Assembly (NCBI RefSeq): GCF_017876435.1
Contig: NZ_JAGIOA010000001.1
Location: 1-64,000 of the forward strand
Origin: Microbacterium phyllosphaerae
Lineage (GTDB): Bacteria; Actinomycetota; Actinomycetes; Actinomycetales; Microbacteriaceae
Direction: 5' to 3'
DNA: 64,000 nt
The notes beneath the pieces are model-generated. The model made no database searches. It saw only the letters and a list, made by a program, of their open reading frames with translations, and had not been told where the DNA came from. Position 1 is the stretch's first letter; each line of letters starts with the position of its first letter. Shown in pieces: positions 56,288-64,000 of this stretch. The position numbers and the translations under genes were made by a program.

Positions 56288-57891
56288 CGCGCTGCCTCCT
56301 TGTCAGTCGTGTGGCCGATGGTATCCGGCAGCGCGCCGTCGGCGTCGTCGAGGGTCTCGGCGGCGGCCTCGACCCCGTGGGCGGCGATCACGTCGACGAT
56401 CACCTGGGCGGTGACGTCGGGGCCGTTCTGGATCTCGCCGATCTTGCGGTGGTCCTTCAGCACGACGATCCGCTCCGACAGTCGCACCACCTCTTCGAGC
56501 TCCGACGAGATGAAGACGACGGCGACGCCGTCTTCGGCCAGCTCTGCGACCGCCTCCTGGATCTCGGCCTTCGCGCCCACGTCGATGCCGCGGGTCGGCT
56601 CGTCGAGGATCAACAGCTCGGGCTGCGTGGCGAGCCAACGCCCGAGGAGCACCTTCTGCTGGTTCCCGCCGGAGAGGTTCTTGATCATCCGATCGGGGTC
56701 GGCGGGGCGCACGTTCAGCTGCTCGATGTAGCGGTCGACGATGGCATCCTGCTCCTTGCGGCTCATCGGCCGCGCCCACCCGCGCTCGGCCTGCACCGCG
56801 AGGACGATGTTCTCGCGCACCGTCAGGTCGCCGATGATCCCCTCGTCGCGTCGGTTCTCGGTCGAGAAGGCGATCTTCTTCGGCAGCGCGTCGGACGGCG
56901 ATCGCAGATCGATCCGGCGTCCGTGCAACTCGATCGCACCCTGGTCGGTGCGGTCGGCACCGTAGAGGAGACGAGCGAGCTCGGTGCGACCCGAACCCAG
57001 AAGGCCCGCGAAACCGACGACCTCACCGGGGCGGATGTCGAGGTCGGTCGCCTCGACGGCACCCCGCCTGGCGATGCCGACTGCAGACAGCAGCGGCTTC
57101 TCGTCGGTGTCTCTCGGGGCGCGGCGGCGATTGCCGCCGAGGGACTTCAGTGCGTCGAGGTCCTTGCCGATCATGGTCGAGATGAGGGCGTGTCGGTCGA
57201 GGTCGCGGGTGAGGTACTCGCCCTGGTACCGGCCGTTTCGAAGCACGGTGAGTCGGTCGCTGATCGCGTAGACCTGATCGAGGAAGTGCGAGACGAAGAG
57301 GATCGCGACCCCCTGGTCGCGCAGCGAGCGGATGACGGTGAAGAGCCCCTCGACCTCGGCGGCGTCGAGGCTCGAGGTCGGCTCGTCGAGGATGAGCACC
57401 TTGGCCTTGATGGCCATCGCACGGCTGATGGCGACGAGCTGCTGCAGCGCGATCGAGAGGGTCGAGAGCGGCTTGCGGGTGTCGAGGTGGCCGAGCCCGA
57501 GGCGGCCGAGGGCCTCGGTCGCGGCGCGATGGGTGGCCGTCCAGTTGATGCCGAACACGCCCCTGCGCTCATGACCGAGCATCACGTTCTCGCCGATCGA
57601 GAGGTTGGGTGCGAGGTTGACCTCCTGGTACACCGTCGAGATCCCGGCATCCTGCGCATCTTCGGCACCGCCGAAGCTGCGTTCGGCTCCCGTGACGACG
57701 ATCGATCCGGAGTCGATCGGATAGACGCCGGTCAGCGCCTTGATGAGGGTCGATTTGCCGGCGCCGTTCTCGCCCATGAGCGCATGCACCTCGCCCGGGA
57801 AGAGTCGGAAGTCGACTCCGTCGAGGGCTTTCACCCCGGGGAACTCGATCGAGATGCCCCGCATCTCGACGATGGGCAGTTCTTCGTTCAT
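56284..57891 (-). CDS. ytfR: ABC transporter ATPase with two ABC domains, YtfR-like
   Basis: A 535-residue double ATPase. The first domain has Walker A GENGAGKST, STLSIALQQLVAISRAMA as its signature region and Walker B LILDEPTSSLD. The second has VVGFAGLLGSGRTELARLLY, LSGGNQQKVLLGRWLAT and LILDEPTRGIDVGAKAEIQE. It powers the YtfT/YjfF permeases. ATG 57891 follows GGAGAGAC. The upstream open frame to 58077 is not homologous. A hairpin separates it from the binding-protein gene. Confidence 0.9.
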   Translation of the reverse strand: MNEELPIVEMRGISIEFPGVKALDGVDFRLFPGEVHALMGENGAGKSTLIKALTGVYPIDSGSIVVTGAERSFGGAEDAQDAGISTVYQEVNLAPNLSIGENVMLGHERRGVFGINWTATHRAATEALGRLGLGHLDTRKPLSTLSIALQQLVAISRAMAIKAKVLILDEPTSSLDAAEVEGLFTVIRSLRDQGVAILFVSHFLDQVYAISDRLTVLRNGRYQGEYLTRDLDRHALISTMIGKDLDALKSLGGNRRRAPRDTDEKPLLSAVGIARRGAVEATDLDIRPGEVVGFAGLLGSGRTELARLLYGADRTDQGAIELHGRRIDLRSPSDALPKKIAFSTENRRDEGIIGDLTVRENIVLAVQAERGWARPMSRKEQDAIVDRYIEQLNVRPADPDRMIKNLSGGNQQKVLLGRWLATQPELLILDEPTRGIDVGAKAEIQEAVAELAEDGVAVVFISSELEEVVRLSERIVVLKDHRKIGEIQNGPDVTAQVIVDVIAAHGVEAAAETLDDADGALPDTIGHTTDKEAAR

Positions 57892-57911
57892 GTCTGTCTC
57901 TCCGTCCGGGA

Positions 57912-57948
57912 GAGCCCGGGTGGCACAGGATCTGCCCCACCCGGGCTC
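57912..57948 (-). terminator. intercistronic hairpin between ytfQ-like and ytfR-like genes
   Basis: GAGCCCGGGTGG (57912-57923) pairs with CCACCCGGGCTC (57937-57948), a perfect 12-bp stem with a 13-nt loop, in the 94-bp gap. It may act as a partial terminator or mRNA stabiliser so that the binding protein is made in excess. Confidence 0.7.
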
Positions 57949-57985
57949 GCTGCCGGATCGCTCCGGCGTCGGCGTCGGTGCTCGG

Positions 57986-58987
57986 TCAGTACTTGCGGTC
58001 TGCGAGCACGGCCTGCGCGGCTTCGGCGGAGTCGAACGCTTCGCTCGGGACGACGATGTACGACTCGACGTCTTCACCCGCGAGGGCCTTCTCGACGACC
58101 TCGAGCGCGGTCTCGCCGAACAGCGGGTTGTACTCGTGGACGTAGCTGAGCTGACCGTCGGCGAGCGCCTGCATCGCGTTCTTGGTGCCGTCGATGGTGG
58201 CGATCTTCACGTCTTCACCGACGACGAGACCGGCTTCCTCGGCGGCCTGCGCCGCACCGAGGCCCATTTCGTCATTCTGCGCGAACACGAGCTGAATGTC
58301 GTTGTTCGAGGCCTTCAGCATGGTCTCGAAGACACTCTTGCCCTCTTCGGCCGACCAGTTCGCGGTCTGCGCGTCGAGCTTCTCCAGCGACGAGTCGCCG
58401 AGGCCCTCGTCGAAGCCCGTGTTGCGCTCGTTCACGACACCGACGCCCGCCGGCCCCTCGAGCACGACGTAGTTGCCGCCGTCGGGGAAGGTGGCGGCGG
58501 CCCACGTGCCGACCTCCTTCGCGACCTCGACATTGTCGGGAGCGATGCGGGTCACATACAGGCTGTCGTCGTCGGGCTCGATGCCGCGGTCGAGCAGGAT
58601 GACGGGGATCTCCGCCTCCTGTGCACGCTTGAGCGAGTCCTCCCAGCCGGAGGCCTCGGTGGCCGACAGCAGGATCACATCGACGCCCTCGTCGACGAAC
58701 GATGTGAAGGCGTCGATCTGCGACTTCTGGTCGAGGTTGGTGGCGGGGGCGTACTTCAGGTCGTATCCGGCTTCCTCCGTGAAGGTGTCCTGGATGTTCT
58801 GCTCGTTCGCCTCGCGCCAGGCGCCCTCGGGGCCGACGGCGACGAATCCGACGGTGGTGATCTCGTCGGAGCCCCCATCACCGCCGTCGCCGCCCGAGCC
58901 TCCGGTCGAGCAGGCTGCGAGGCCGATGGTGAGTGCGCCGACTGCTGCCAGGCCGAAGGCGATGCGGATGCGCTTCTTCGCGGACAT
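57986..58987 (-). CDS. ytfQ: sugar-binding lipoprotein, YtfQ-like
   Basis: A 333-residue binding protein. The signal ends IGLAAC (Cys26), and the mature part begins with a Gly/Ser/Asp-rich linker then ITTVGFVAVGPEGAWREANE. EAEIPVILLDRGIEPDDDSL and LVFAQNDEMGLGAAQAAEEA are typical of YtfQ-type galactofuranose-binding proteins. ATG follows GAGGAG. Its promoter carries a LacI-type operator at 59088-59103. Confidence 0.9.
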   Translation of the reverse strand: MSAKKRIRIAFGLAAVGALTIGLAACSTGGSGGDGGDGGSDEITTVGFVAVGPEGAWREANEQNIQDTFTEEAGYDLKYAPATNLDQKSQIDAFTSFVDEGVDVILLSATEASGWEDSLKRAQEAEIPVILLDRGIEPDDDSLYVTRIAPDNVEVAKEVGTWAAATFPDGGNYVVLEGPAGVGVVNERNTGFDEGLGDSSLEKLDAQTANWSAEEGKSVFETMLKASNNDIQLVFAQNDEMGLGAAQAAEEAGLVVGEDVKIATIDGTKNAMQALADGQLSYVHEYNPLFGETALEVVEKALAGEDVESYIVVPSEAFDSAEAAQAVLADRKY

Positions 58988-59087
58988 TTCTTCTCCTCAT
59001 TGAGATGCCGGTGGTCACTCCGGCAATGGTGGACCCGTCATGGTCCTGTCGTGATTGCAGGACACCTGCACCGCATGTCCTGCGGTG

Positions 59088-59117
59088 ATGTTACCGGGAA
59101 CATTTTCTGGAACACAA
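59088..59117 (-). promoter_or_regulatory. ytfQ-type promoter with LacI-type operator
   Basis: On the minus strand TTGTGT (59117-59112), an 18-nt spacer and TAACAT (59093-59088) form the promoter. The plus-strand operator ATGTTACCGGGAACAT (59088-59103), with only two mismatches from a perfect palindrome, covers the -10 box. The same design and 14 of the first 15 operator bases recur before the nearby LacI gene. A third, weaker match (TGTTACCGATCACA) lies at 59159-59172. Confidence 0.7.
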
Positions 59118-59167
59118 GGCTTCATCGCAAAGTCGGTCGAATCAGCGCGCCTGAACCTTGTTACCGA

Positions 59168-60715
59168 TCACAGTTCGGCACTGTGACTCAGTTCGGCGGC
59201 GATCATCTCGACCACCGTGTCGACGGTGACGCCCGGCCCGTTGCTGAGCTCGCCGATCTTCTCGCGGTCTTTCAGCACGATGATCCGGTCGCTCAGCCGC
59301 ACGACCTCTTCGAGCTCCGACGAGATGAAGACCACCGCGACGCCGTCACCCGCCAGCTGGCTGATGCGCCTCTGCACGTCGAGTTTCGCGGCGATGTCGA
59401 TGCCGCGCGTCGGCTCGTCGAGGATCAGGACGTGCGGACGCACGGCCAGCGCCCTCGCGAGAAGAACCTTCTGCTGGGTGCCGCCGGAGAGCAGCCCGAC
59501 CGGGCGGTCCAGATCCGCGGGGTCCAGGTGCAGCGCTTCGACGTAGGTCTCCACCAGTGCCGACTCCTCCGCCTGCGCGAGGGGACGCGACCATCCGCGC
59601 AGAGCCTGCAGCGAGAGGATCATGTTCTGTCTCGCCGTGAGCTCGCCGATGATCCCCTGCGTGCCCCGGTTCTCGGCCGACAGAGCGATGCGATGCCGCA
59701 GCGCGACCGACGGGTTGCGCAGCTGCACCTGCTCACCATCGATCCAGAGCACGCCGCTGTCGGCGCGGACGGTGCCGCTCAGAAGCGAGGCCACCTCGGT
59801 CCGCCCGGATCCCCGCAGGCCCGCGAGCCCCACGATCTCGCCCCGCTGGATCTCGATGTCCATCTGTTCCAGCTCACCCCGCCGACCGATGTCGGACGCC
59901 TGCAGCGCGGGCTGCCCGTCTGTCGAGTAGTGGTGCGCCTTGCGCTCCGAGCCGAGCGCTCTGAGGCTGTCGATGTCCTTGCCGAGCATCTTCGAGATCA
60001 GATCGGCGCGATCCAGGTCGCGAGTGGCGTATTCGCCGACCCGGCTGCCGCCGCGCAGCACCGTCATACGGTCGCTGATCGTGAACGCCTGCTCGAGGAA
60101 GTGCGAGATGAACAGGATCGCGACGCCCCGCTGCCGGAGCCCGCGGATGACCCGCATGAGCGTTGCGACCTCGGCGACGTCGAGGCTCGATGTCGGCTCG
60201 TCGAGCACCAGTACCCGTGGTTCGTCGACGACCGCCCGCGCGAGCGCGACGAGCTGCTTCTGCGCGGGGGTGAGCATCGACAGCGGCGTCTTGGGGTCGA
60301 GATCGTCGAGCCCGAGATGGGTCAGCGCCTCGGCCGCATCCGCTCTCGTACGCTTCCAGTCGATGCCGAAGCGCCCGCGGCGCTCGCGTCCGAGCATCAC
60401 GTTCTCGGCGACGCTGAGATTCGGGCTCAGCTGCGCCTCTTGGAACACCGTGGCGATGCCGGCCGCCCGACTGTCGGCCACCCCCGAGAACCGGCGCGGT
60501 TCGCCGTCGACGAAGACCGTGCCCGCCTCGGGTGTATGAGTACCGGTGATCACGCCGACGAGGGTCGACTTGCCCGCCGCGTTCTCTCCCATGACGGCAT
60601 GCACCTCGCCGGCGAACAGACGGAAGTCGACGTCGTCGAGCGCACGCGCCCCAGGGAACTCGACCGTGATGCCCTCGAGCCGCACGACCGGCTCGGCATC
60701 ACGCTCGGGAGTCAT
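59168..60715 (-). CDS. second YtfR-like sugar ABC ATPase (orphan)
   Basis: A 515-residue double ABC protein similar to the ATPase at 56284-57891. Domain 1 Walker A is GENAAGKST, in which the usual second Gly is Ala. Its signature region is LSMLTPAQKQLVALARAVVD, and Walker B is LVLDEPTSSLD. Domain 2 has LLSGGTQQKVLLARALAV and LILDEPTRGIDIAAKLDVQR. No permease or binding-protein gene accompanies it. ATG overlaps the LacI stop by 4 bp. It may be a spare energiser for the ytf-type permeases or a diverged duplicate. Confidence 0.87.
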   Translation of the reverse strand: MTPERDAEPVVRLEGITVEFPGARALDDVDFRLFAGEVHAVMGENAAGKSTLVGVITGTHTPEAGTVFVDGEPRRFSGVADSRAAGIATVFQEAQLSPNLSVAENVMLGRERRGRFGIDWKRTRADAAEALTHLGLDDLDPKTPLSMLTPAQKQLVALARAVVDEPRVLVLDEPTSSLDVAEVATLMRVIRGLRQRGVAILFISHFLEQAFTISDRMTVLRGGSRVGEYATRDLDRADLISKMLGKDIDSLRALGSERKAHHYSTDGQPALQASDIGRRGELEQMDIEIQRGEIVGLAGLRGSGRTEVASLLSGTVRADSGVLWIDGEQVQLRNPSVALRHRIALSAENRGTQGIIGELTARQNMILSLQALRGWSRPLAQAEESALVETYVEALHLDPADLDRPVGLLSGGTQQKVLLARALAVRPHVLILDEPTRGIDIAAKLDVQRRISQLAGDGVAVVFISSELEEVVRLSDRIIVLKDREKIGELSNGPGVTVDTVVEMIAAELSHSAEL

Positions 60716-61731
60716 CGCACCTCCCGCGGCGCGGCCGACGATGCACGGGGCACGAGTTCGGTCGGGATGCGGGTGAGAGCCGGGATGTCGCGGCCCTCGA
60801 TCGCCGCCCGCAGCATCTCGACGACCGAGACCCCCAGTGCGCCGAAGTCCTGTCGAACGGTCGTGAGCGGCGGCAGAAAGTGGCGCGCGAGCGGGATGTC
60901 GTCGAACCCGACGACGCTGAGGTCGGTCGGCACCTCGAAGCCCCGGTCGTGCAGCCCGTGGATGAGGCCGATCGCCATGTCATCGTTGGCGGCGAAGATC
61001 GCCGTGTAGTCGGGCAGCCGGGTGAGGCCTTTGGCGAAGTCGTAGGCGAAGTCGGCAGACCAGTCGCCCACCACGATCGGGCGCTCGCGGATGCCCCACG
61101 ATTTCGCCCTCGAGTGGAAGGCGCGCTCCCTGGCCCGGGCATCGAGCCAGTCCAGCGGACCGGAGAGATGCAGGATGTCGCGGTGGCCGAGTGCGACGAG
61201 ATGGTCGACGACGAGAGTCGTGCCGGCGTGCTGGTCGATCGACACGGTGAGGAAGGTCGGGTCGGCGTCAGCCTTGACGACGAGCATCGGCACCGTGATC
61301 GCGATGCGGCGGAGGGCCGCCACCGACGACGAGCGCGGCGCGATCACGCAGAGCGCATCGACCCCCTGAGTGACCAGGTTGTCGACGGCCTCCTGCGGCG
61401 ACAGCGCATCGCCCTCGTGCAACGCGATCGGCGTGACCGAATACCCCGCCGCGCGCGCCGAGAGTTCGACCGCGCGCAGAATGCTCGTGGGGCCATGCGC
61501 CACCGCGCTCTCGACGATCACGCCGATGCGGCGGGTGCGCTGCGTCGCCAGCGCTCGGGCGACGAGGTTGGGCCGGTAGTCGAGCTCTTCGATGGCCTCG
61601 AGCACACGGCGTTTGGTGTCGGGTTTGATGTTCGGGTGATCGTTGAGCACCCGCGACACGGTCATGTGCGAGACGCCCGCGATGGTCGCGACCTGACGGA
61701 TGTTGGGCTTGTCGGAACCGACGTTCACCAT
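60712..61731 (-). CDS. LacI-family regulator of the ytf-type locus
   Basis: A 339-residue regulator: IRQVATIAGVSHMTVSRVLN is the helix-turn-helix, RPNLVARALATQRTRRIGV the hinge and core start, and TDLSVVGFDDIPLARHFLPP the C-terminal signature. ATG 61731 follows GGAGGT. It is closely related in style to the regulator at 45825. It heads an operon with the orphan ATPase, and the same operator lies before it and before ytfQ, so it is probably autoregulated and represses the transporter. Confidence 0.92.
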   Translation of the reverse strand: MVNVGSDKPNIRQVATIAGVSHMTVSRVLNDHPNIKPDTKRRVLEAIEELDYRPNLVARALATQRTRRIGVIVESAVAHGPTSILRAVELSARAAGYSVTPIALHEGDALSPQEAVDNLVTQGVDALCVIAPRSSSVAALRRIAITVPMLVVKADADPTFLTVSIDQHAGTTLVVDHLVALGHRDILHLSGPLDWLDARARERAFHSRAKSWGIRERPIVVGDWSADFAYDFAKGLTRLPDYTAIFAANDDMAIGLIHGLHDRGFEVPTDLSVVGFDDIPLARHFLPPLTTVRQDFGALGVSVVEMLRAAIEGRDIPALTRIPTELVPRASSAAPREVR

Positions 61732-61760
61732 GCGCACCTCCGTCGGCCGAGCCTCGGAGA

Positions 61761-61790
61761 ATGTTACCGAGAACAACCACGGTGGTGCAA
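61761..61790 (-). promoter_or_regulatory. promoter of the LacI gene with matching operator
   Basis: On the minus strand TTGCAC (61790-61785), an 18-nt spacer and TAACAT (61766-61761) form the promoter. The plus-strand operator ATGTTACCGAGAACA covers the -10 box, the same arrangement as before ytfQ at 59088-59117. Confidence 0.7.
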
Positions 61791-61799
61791 TGAATCGCG

Positions 61800-63059
61800 C
61801 TACAGCCCGAGGCGCTCGAGGTACGGGTTCACGAGCCGGCGCTCGGGGTCGAACCGGGCGGCGAGCGCGGCGAAGTCGTCCCACCGCTGGTAGCGAGAGC
61901 GCACCTCGGCGGCGTCGAGCGTGAACACCTTGCCCCAGTGCGGGCGGGCGGTCGCCGGCAGCAGGGCTTCGAGCGTCGGCAGGAACTCGCGCACCGCCGC
62001 CTCGTCGGGCTTCCAGGTGAAGTGGATGCCGACGGCATCCGTGTCGTGCGACGAGCTCAGCCACAGCTGATCGGCGGCGACCGTGCGGATCTCGTTCACG
62101 AGCAGCAACGGGGCGATCTGACCTGCGAGCGTGCGCACGGCCTGGATCGCGGCGACCGCATCGGCACGCGGCACGAGGTACTCGCTCTGGATCTCGGCGC
62201 CGGCCGACGGCGTGAACTCGAGCTTGAAGTGGGCGAGGCGCTCGAACCACGGCCCCGGCTCGCCGAGCTGCTCGGTGCAGGCGACGGGGTCGACGCCGAG
62301 GATCGGATGCCGTTTGCTCGCCGCCGGCTCCGCACCGAGCCGCTCGAAGAGGTCGTCTCGCACGAGCTCGTGCGCCTCGGGGTGGCGCTGCTTGACCCAG
62401 ATCTGGTCGGCGATGTCGGTGCGGGTCCAGGTCGAGAAGATGCTGACACTCGTCCCGATGCCCGTGACCTCGTCGAAGTCGGCGAGGATCGCATCCCATG
62501 ACGGATGCTCGAACACGTGCTGCGCGACGTAGTAGGTCGGCTCGACGTCGAGAGTGACGTCGACCACCGCGCCGAGGGCGCCGAGGCTCACCACCGCACC
62601 GTCGAAGTCCGCATCGCCTCGCGAGAGCGTCCGCGTCTCGCCGGCGGGGGTGATGATCGTGAGCGCACGCACCGCGGTCGCCAGCGATCCCGTCACGTCG
62701 CCCGACCCGTGCGTCCCGGTGGCGACGGCTCCCGCGATCGAGATATGCGGCAGCGAGGCGAGATTCGCGAGAGCCAGCCCCTCCGCCCCGAGTCGCGGGG
62801 CGATGTCGCCGTACCGCAGACCCCCCGAGACGCGCACCGCGTCGCGGGCGTCGTTGATCTCGAACACGACGGGGAGCCGGTCGAGGGCGATGAGCACCCC
62901 GTCGGTGTCGGCGATGTCGTTGAAGCAGTGGCGCGAACCGAGGATGCGCACCGCACCGCCCTGAGCGAGCAGTGCCTTCAGCTCCTCGATCGAGGCCGGA
63001 TGCTCGACGGAGGTCGCGCTGTACGTGAGGTTGCCTGCCCAGTTGCGTTCGATGGTCAT
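61800..63059 (-). CDS. alditol oxidase-like FAD-dependent oxidase
   Basis: A 419-residue flavoprotein very similar in layout to Streptomyces alditol oxidase. It has NWAGNLTYSA at the N-terminus. RILGSRHCFNDIAD carries the probable covalent FAD His44. SLPHISIAGAVATGTHGSGD is present, as are the C-terminal EIRTVAADQLWLSSSHDTDA and PHWGKVFTLDAAEVRSRYQR. The family oxidises alditols such as xylitol or sorbitol at C1, releasing hydrogen peroxide. ATG 63059 has TAACAT 6 nt before it. It follows the sugar genes and may act on a reduced pentose. Confidence 0.87.
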   Translation of the reverse strand: MTIERNWAGNLTYSATSVEHPASIEELKALLAQGGAVRILGSRHCFNDIADTDGVLIALDRLPVVFEINDARDAVRVSGGLRYGDIAPRLGAEGLALANLASLPHISIAGAVATGTHGSGDVTGSLATAVRALTIITPAGETRTLSRGDADFDGAVVSLGALGAVVDVTLDVEPTYYVAQHVFEHPSWDAILADFDEVTGIGTSVSIFSTWTRTDIADQIWVKQRHPEAHELVRDDLFERLGAEPAASKRHPILGVDPVACTEQLGEPGPWFERLAHFKLEFTPSAGAEIQSEYLVPRADAVAAIQAVRTLAGQIAPLLLVNEIRTVAADQLWLSSSHDTDAVGIHFTWKPDEAAVREFLPTLEALLPATARPHWGKVFTLDAAEVRSRYQRWDDFAALAARFDPERRLVNPYLERLGL

Positions 63060-63065
63060 GGCGCC

Positions 63066-63071
63066 ATGTTA
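63066..63071 (-). promoter_or_regulatory. -10 box of the leaderless alditol oxidase transcript
   Basis: TAACAT on the minus strand is followed by exactly 6 nt and ATG 63059. No ribosome-binding site is present. Confidence 0.55.
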
Positions 63072-63124
63072 GTCAGCGCTCCCGCGCGTACAACGATGTA
63101 GTGACCGCTGCACGGTGTGATGGA

Positions 63125-63130
63125 TAGGCT
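63125..63130 (+). promoter_or_regulatory. -10 box of the leaderless LacI transcript at the window end
   Basis: TAGGCT lies exactly 6 nt before ATG 63137. A GTGACC element 18 nt upstream may serve as the -35. Two divergent leaderless genes thus share 77 bp. Confidence 0.55.
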
Positions 63131-63136
63131 GACCGG

Positions 63137-64000
63137 ATGACAGCGACGATGCCGCCCCGCGCGACGATGAAAGACGTCGCCGCTCTGGCAGGCGTCTCGC
63201 CCAAGACCGTCTCGAACGTCGTCACCGGCACCGTCGCCGTGCGCGAGGAGACACGCGTCAGGGTCGAGGCGGCGATGGCGCAGCTCGACTTCGTGCCCAA
63301 CCTCAGTGCGCGTGGCCTCCGCAAGGGCCGCTCCGGGATCATCGCCGTGGCTCTTCCCGACCTCGCCACCGCGTTCTCGGCCGAGCTCATGCATCGCCTG
63401 GTCGATGCGGCTCACGAGCGAGGACTCGCCGTGCAGATCGAGGAGACCGCGACCGATCCCGATCGCGAGAAGGAGCTCGTCTCCCGTGCGCGAGCCCACC
63501 TCGTCGACGGCCTGATCCTCAACCCCATCCGTCTCGAAGACAGCGTGCTGAAGTATGCCGACCGCCTGCCGCCGCTCGTCGTGCTCGGCGAGGTCGAGCA
63601 GAACAGGGCCGACCACGTGCGCATCGACAGCCGTCGGGCAGCCGCCGATGTGACGCGGCACGTGCTCTCTCGCGGGGCGACTCGCATCGCGGTGATCGGC
63701 GCCGACGACGACCCGTCGGTCGCCACGGCGACAAGCCGTCTGCGCCTCGAGGGAGTGCACGACGCGCTTCGCGAGGCCGGCATCCCGCGCGACACCGCGC
63801 TCGAGATCAACCCGATGCCCTGGTCGATGACCGGTGGGGCGGATGGCGTCGAGACGCTGTTCCGACGGGGCGTGGCCTTCGACGCCATCGTCGCCTTCAC
63901 CGATTCGCTGGCGCTCGGCGCCCTGCACGCCCTGCACGACCACGGCGTGAGCGTGCCCGGCGACGTGATCGTGACGGGCTTCGACGACGTCGAGTTCTCG
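63137..64000 (+). CDS. LacI-family transcriptional regulator (3' end beyond the window)
   Basis: The first 288 codons of a regulator that continues past the window edge. ATMKDVAALAGVSPKTVSNV is the helix-turn-helix, NLSARGLRKGRSGIIAVALP the hinge and core start. The reading reaches a DVIVTGFDDVEFS signature before the edge, so only some 40-50 residues are probably missing. It is divergent from the alditol oxidase gene and may control it. Its ATG has TAGGCT 6 nt upstream. Confidence 0.9.
   Translation, partial: MTATMPPRATMKDVAALAGVSPKTVSNVVTGTVAVREETRVRVEAAMAQLDFVPNLSARGLRKGRSGIIAVALPDLATAFSAELMHRLVDAAHERGLAVQIEETATDPDREKELVSRARAHLVDGLILNPIRLEDSVLKYADRLPPLVVLGEVEQNRADHVRIDSRRAAADVTRHVLSRGATRIAVIGADDDPSVATATSRLRLEGVHDALREAGIPRDTALEINPMPWSMTGGADGVETLFRRGVAFDAIVAFTDSLALGALHALHDHGVSVPGDVIVTGFDDVEFS

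Noticed and set aside
57740..61009. A 1,089-codon open frame opposite the ytf-type genes
   Set aside because: It crosses three real genes and an operator region, and its translation has no recognisable domain. It is a composition effect.

Overview
The window is high-GC actinobacterial DNA. Gene content, the tRNA-free 16S-23S spacer, frequent TANNNT leaderless promoters and the sugar-uptake repertoire suggest Microbacteriaceae, most likely Microbacterium. This assignment is inferred from gene content and style; no database was searched.

Layout. Positions 1-5256 hold an rRNA operon on the minus strand (5S at the edge, then 23S, then 16S). Its leader and two candidate promoters lie at 5257-5640. 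Next comes an amino-acid and central-metabolism block, mostly on the minus strand: ddaH-rocD (arginine derivatives), a quinone-oxidoreductase-like gene, an XRE regulator paired with a four-helix membrane protein, a putA-type proline catabolism gene, an NAD-binding epimerase and a thioesterase. On the plus strand follows a GNAT acetyltransferase. An operon then encodes ETF beta, ETF alpha and an unusual cytochrome b561-like membrane protein. A MarR/SRPBCC/YdeI trio precedes a valine-degradation set (mmsA, acyl-CoA dehydrogenase, mmsB, enoyl-CoA hydratase).

From about 26 kb the window is dominated by sugar uptake and catabolism. A ribose-type ABC transporter lies with two aldo/keto reductases, a ThuA-like protein, a LacI regulator and a GH42 beta-galactosidase. 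An isolated AbiEi/DUF559-type gene, a thiolase and an ABM-domain protein interrupt this block. Then come an arabinose operon (araD, kinase, araA, aldose 1-epimerase), two LacI regulators, an NAD epimerase and a CUT1 transporter (no ATPase) with a GH127 beta-L-arabinofuranosidase. A ytfQRT-yjfF-like galactofuranose/arabinose transporter follows, with an extra ATPase and its own LacI regulator. An alditol oxidase and a truncated LacI gene close the window. Together these genes fit import and intracellular breakdown of arabinose- and galactose-containing plant oligosaccharides, such as fragments of arabinogalactan. No secreted endo-acting hydrolase is present.

Most unusual is a set of intergenic palindromes. 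One family has four copies of exactly 59 bp (21-bp arms, 17-nt variable loop), all with the same invariant right arm and the same orientation. Two copies directly flank the DUF559-type gene. Related palindromes (B, C and D types) occupy several other intergenic gaps. Other notable points are matching LacI operators in front of ytfQ and its regulator, hairpins just after all three sugar-binding-protein genes, and repeated RRGLPR-type motifs in the ETF-linked cytochrome.
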